This document shows positions 42,185 through 43,482 of a DNA stretch of 43,482 nt, one piece after another. The DNA is from Bacteroidota bacterium. Its GTDB lineage: Bacteria > Bacteroidota > Bacteroidia > Chitinophagales > Chitinophagaceae. Position numbers and translations under genes: made by a program. A model generated the notes under the pieces. It was not told the origin of the DNA. It was given only the letters and a program-made list of their open reading frames with translations, and made no database searches. The stretch lies in the NCBI GenBank assembly GCA_013289065.1, contig JABDAP010000013.1, positions 1 to 43,482 on the forward strand, written 5' to 3'. The stretch's first letter is position 1, and every line of letters starts with the position of its first letter.

Positions 42185-43482
42185 ATGAATCTTGAGCAAA
42201 ATAAAAATGAGGACTGGATGAAAATGGCCGTAAGCCAGTCACAGCAACACTTCGAAAAGATAAAAATGGGTGGCGGCAAAAAGGCGATCGAAAAACAGAA
42301 AGAGCGGAATAAACTTACTGCACGCGAACGCATCCGGTATTTATGCGATACCGATAAACCCTTTATTGAAATAGGCTCGTTCGCCGGGTTTGAGATGTAC
42401 GATGAACAAGGCGGTTGTCCTTGTGGCGGAACAGTTGCCGGCCTGGGTTATGTGAGCGGCCGTCAATGTATCATCATCGCAAATGATCAAACAGTAAAAG
42501 CAGGTGCGTGGTTCCCGATTACGGGTAAGAAAAATTTACGGATGCAGGAGATAGCAATGGAAAATAAATTGCCCGTTATTTATCTTGTTGACAGCGCCGG
42601 TGTTTTTCTTCCCATGCAGGATGAGATCTTTCCCGACAAAGAACATTTTGGCCGCGTATTCCCAACAATGCGCGAATGAGCGCCATGGGCATTACACAGA
42701 TCGCTGCGGTGATGGGCGCCTGTGTGGCAGGCGGTGCATATCTCCCCATCATGAGCGATGAAACGTTGATGGTGGAAGGCAATGGAAGTATTTTTTTAGC
42801 AGGATCGTATCTGGTAAAAGCCGCAATCGGTGAAGACATAGACAATTAAACACTCGGTGGCGCCGTAACGCATACGGAGATCAGCGGCATTGCAGATTAT
42901 AAATTTAAAACGGAAGAAGACTGTCTTGATCATATCAAAAAGATCATGAACAAGCTGGGCGGGCCGGAGAAAGCAGGGTTTGACAGGATCGCCCCCGCTG
43001 CTCCCAAAAAAGATCCGGATGAAATTTATGGCATCATACACGAAGGCAATGTGAAGCCGTATGATATGCTGGAGATCATTGAACGGATCGTTGATAACAG
43101 CGAGTTTGATCAATTCAAAAAAGACTATGGCAAAACTATTTTATGCGGTTACGCACGCATTGAAGGATGGGCTGTAGGTATTGTTGCCAACCAACGCCTG
43201 GTAAGTAAAAACAAAAAAGGCGAAATGCAGATCGGTGGCGTGATCTATAATGACAGCGCCGATAAAGCTGCACGTTTTATCATGAACTGCAACCAGAAAA
43301 AGATACCCCTGGTTTTTTTACAGGATGTAACAGGATTTATGGTGGGCAGCAGAAGCGAACACAGTGGCATTATTAAAGACGGCGCCAAATTAGTAAACGC
43401 GGTAGCGAATTCTGTGGTGCCAAAGATCACGGTCATTGTAGGCAACAGCTATGGCGCGGGTAATTATGCCATGTGCGGCAAA
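42185..43482 (+). pseudogene. acyl-CoA carboxylase beta (carboxyltransferase) subunit with frameshift and nonsense codon
   Basis: The biotin-dependent carboxyltransferase subunit that loads CO2 onto propionyl-, methylcrotonyl- or a related acyl-CoA. The frame is intact to GRVF at 42659-42661 and then goes to a TGA at 42677. The family sequence [24 protein letters not shown] resumes in the +1-shifted frame from 42664, so one base is missing near 42662. In that frame, TAA at 42847-42849 replaces a codon in DIDN-x-TLGGAVTH. After it the frame is open to the window end, including QDVTGFMVGSRSEHSGI and VGNSYGAGNYAMCGK. Codons after both lesions look conserved, so they are recent, or are sequence errors. 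Confidence 0.85.

Noticed and set aside
42662..42849. Programmed frameshift or stop-codon recoding in the carboxylase gene
   Set aside because: No slippery sequence or hairpin was noticed at 42662, and a separate in-frame TAA further downstream would still break the product. Damage or sequence error is simpler.

Overview
The window looks like a chromosomal segment from a Bacteroidota bacterium, most likely a Chitinophagaceae-type member. Supporting signs are a giant surface protein with a C-terminal gliding-motility/CHU_C sorting domain beside a PorP/SprF protein (type IX secretion, type B clients), a DUF3078 protein, many TAnnTTTG-type -7 promoter boxes, weak Shine-Dalgarno signals, and short tight operons on both strands. 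No rRNA, tRNA, CRISPR array, prophage or plasmid functions were found. The only mobile-element gene is a small IS200/RAYT-like Y1 transposase.

Layout. 1-2573 (minus): cytochrome c maturation genes ccmE and ccmF (ccmF runs off the window). 2876-5853 (plus): ureohydrolase, small membrane protein, radical SAM protein. 5891-6493: Y1 transposase with a cluster of REP-like palindromes at its 3' end. 6581-9945 (plus): EamA transporter, TonB-like protein, folC. 9988-12366 (minus): a four-gene run of a small secreted protein, an ABC ATPase, a DinB/BstA-like protein and a Nudix hydrolase. 12520-14944 (minus): fbp and a serine hydrolase. 15037-17726: CAP lipoprotein, aspartate kinase, L,D-transpeptidase. 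17913-21452: 4-hydroxyphenylpyruvate dioxygenase, purK, DUF3078 protein. 21570-28714 (plus): miaB, a sigma-54 activator, lptE, a TPR-like protein, secG, a terminator, mltG, a YihY/BrkB protein and a small membrane protein. This is an envelope-biogenesis block (LPS assembly, Sec export, peptidoglycan synthesis). 28708-30745 (minus): thioredoxin-like protein, TrmH, a His-rich secreted protein. 30884-37514 (minus): PorP/SprF and the 1863-residue adhesin. 37837-42080 (minus): dipeptide epimerase and a DPE2-like 4-alpha-glucanotransferase. 42185-end (plus): an acyl-CoA carboxylase beta subunit gene with a frameshift and an in-frame stop.

The most notable non-genic signal is a family of short G/C palindromes with a CTAAAG-type centre. 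Seven copies of a T-run/ACCCC/CCCCTAAAGGGG element lie between genes, two pairs of them inverted. The palindromes beside the Y1 transposase differ in their arms but share the centre, which suggests REP-like elements moved by enzymes of this type. Other points of interest are a CcmE with Cys in place of the haem-binding His (CX3Y type), six exactly 309-bp tandem repeats in the adhesin, an unusual N-terminal extension on the glucanotransferase, and non-ATG starts for the YihY protein and the dipeptide epimerase.
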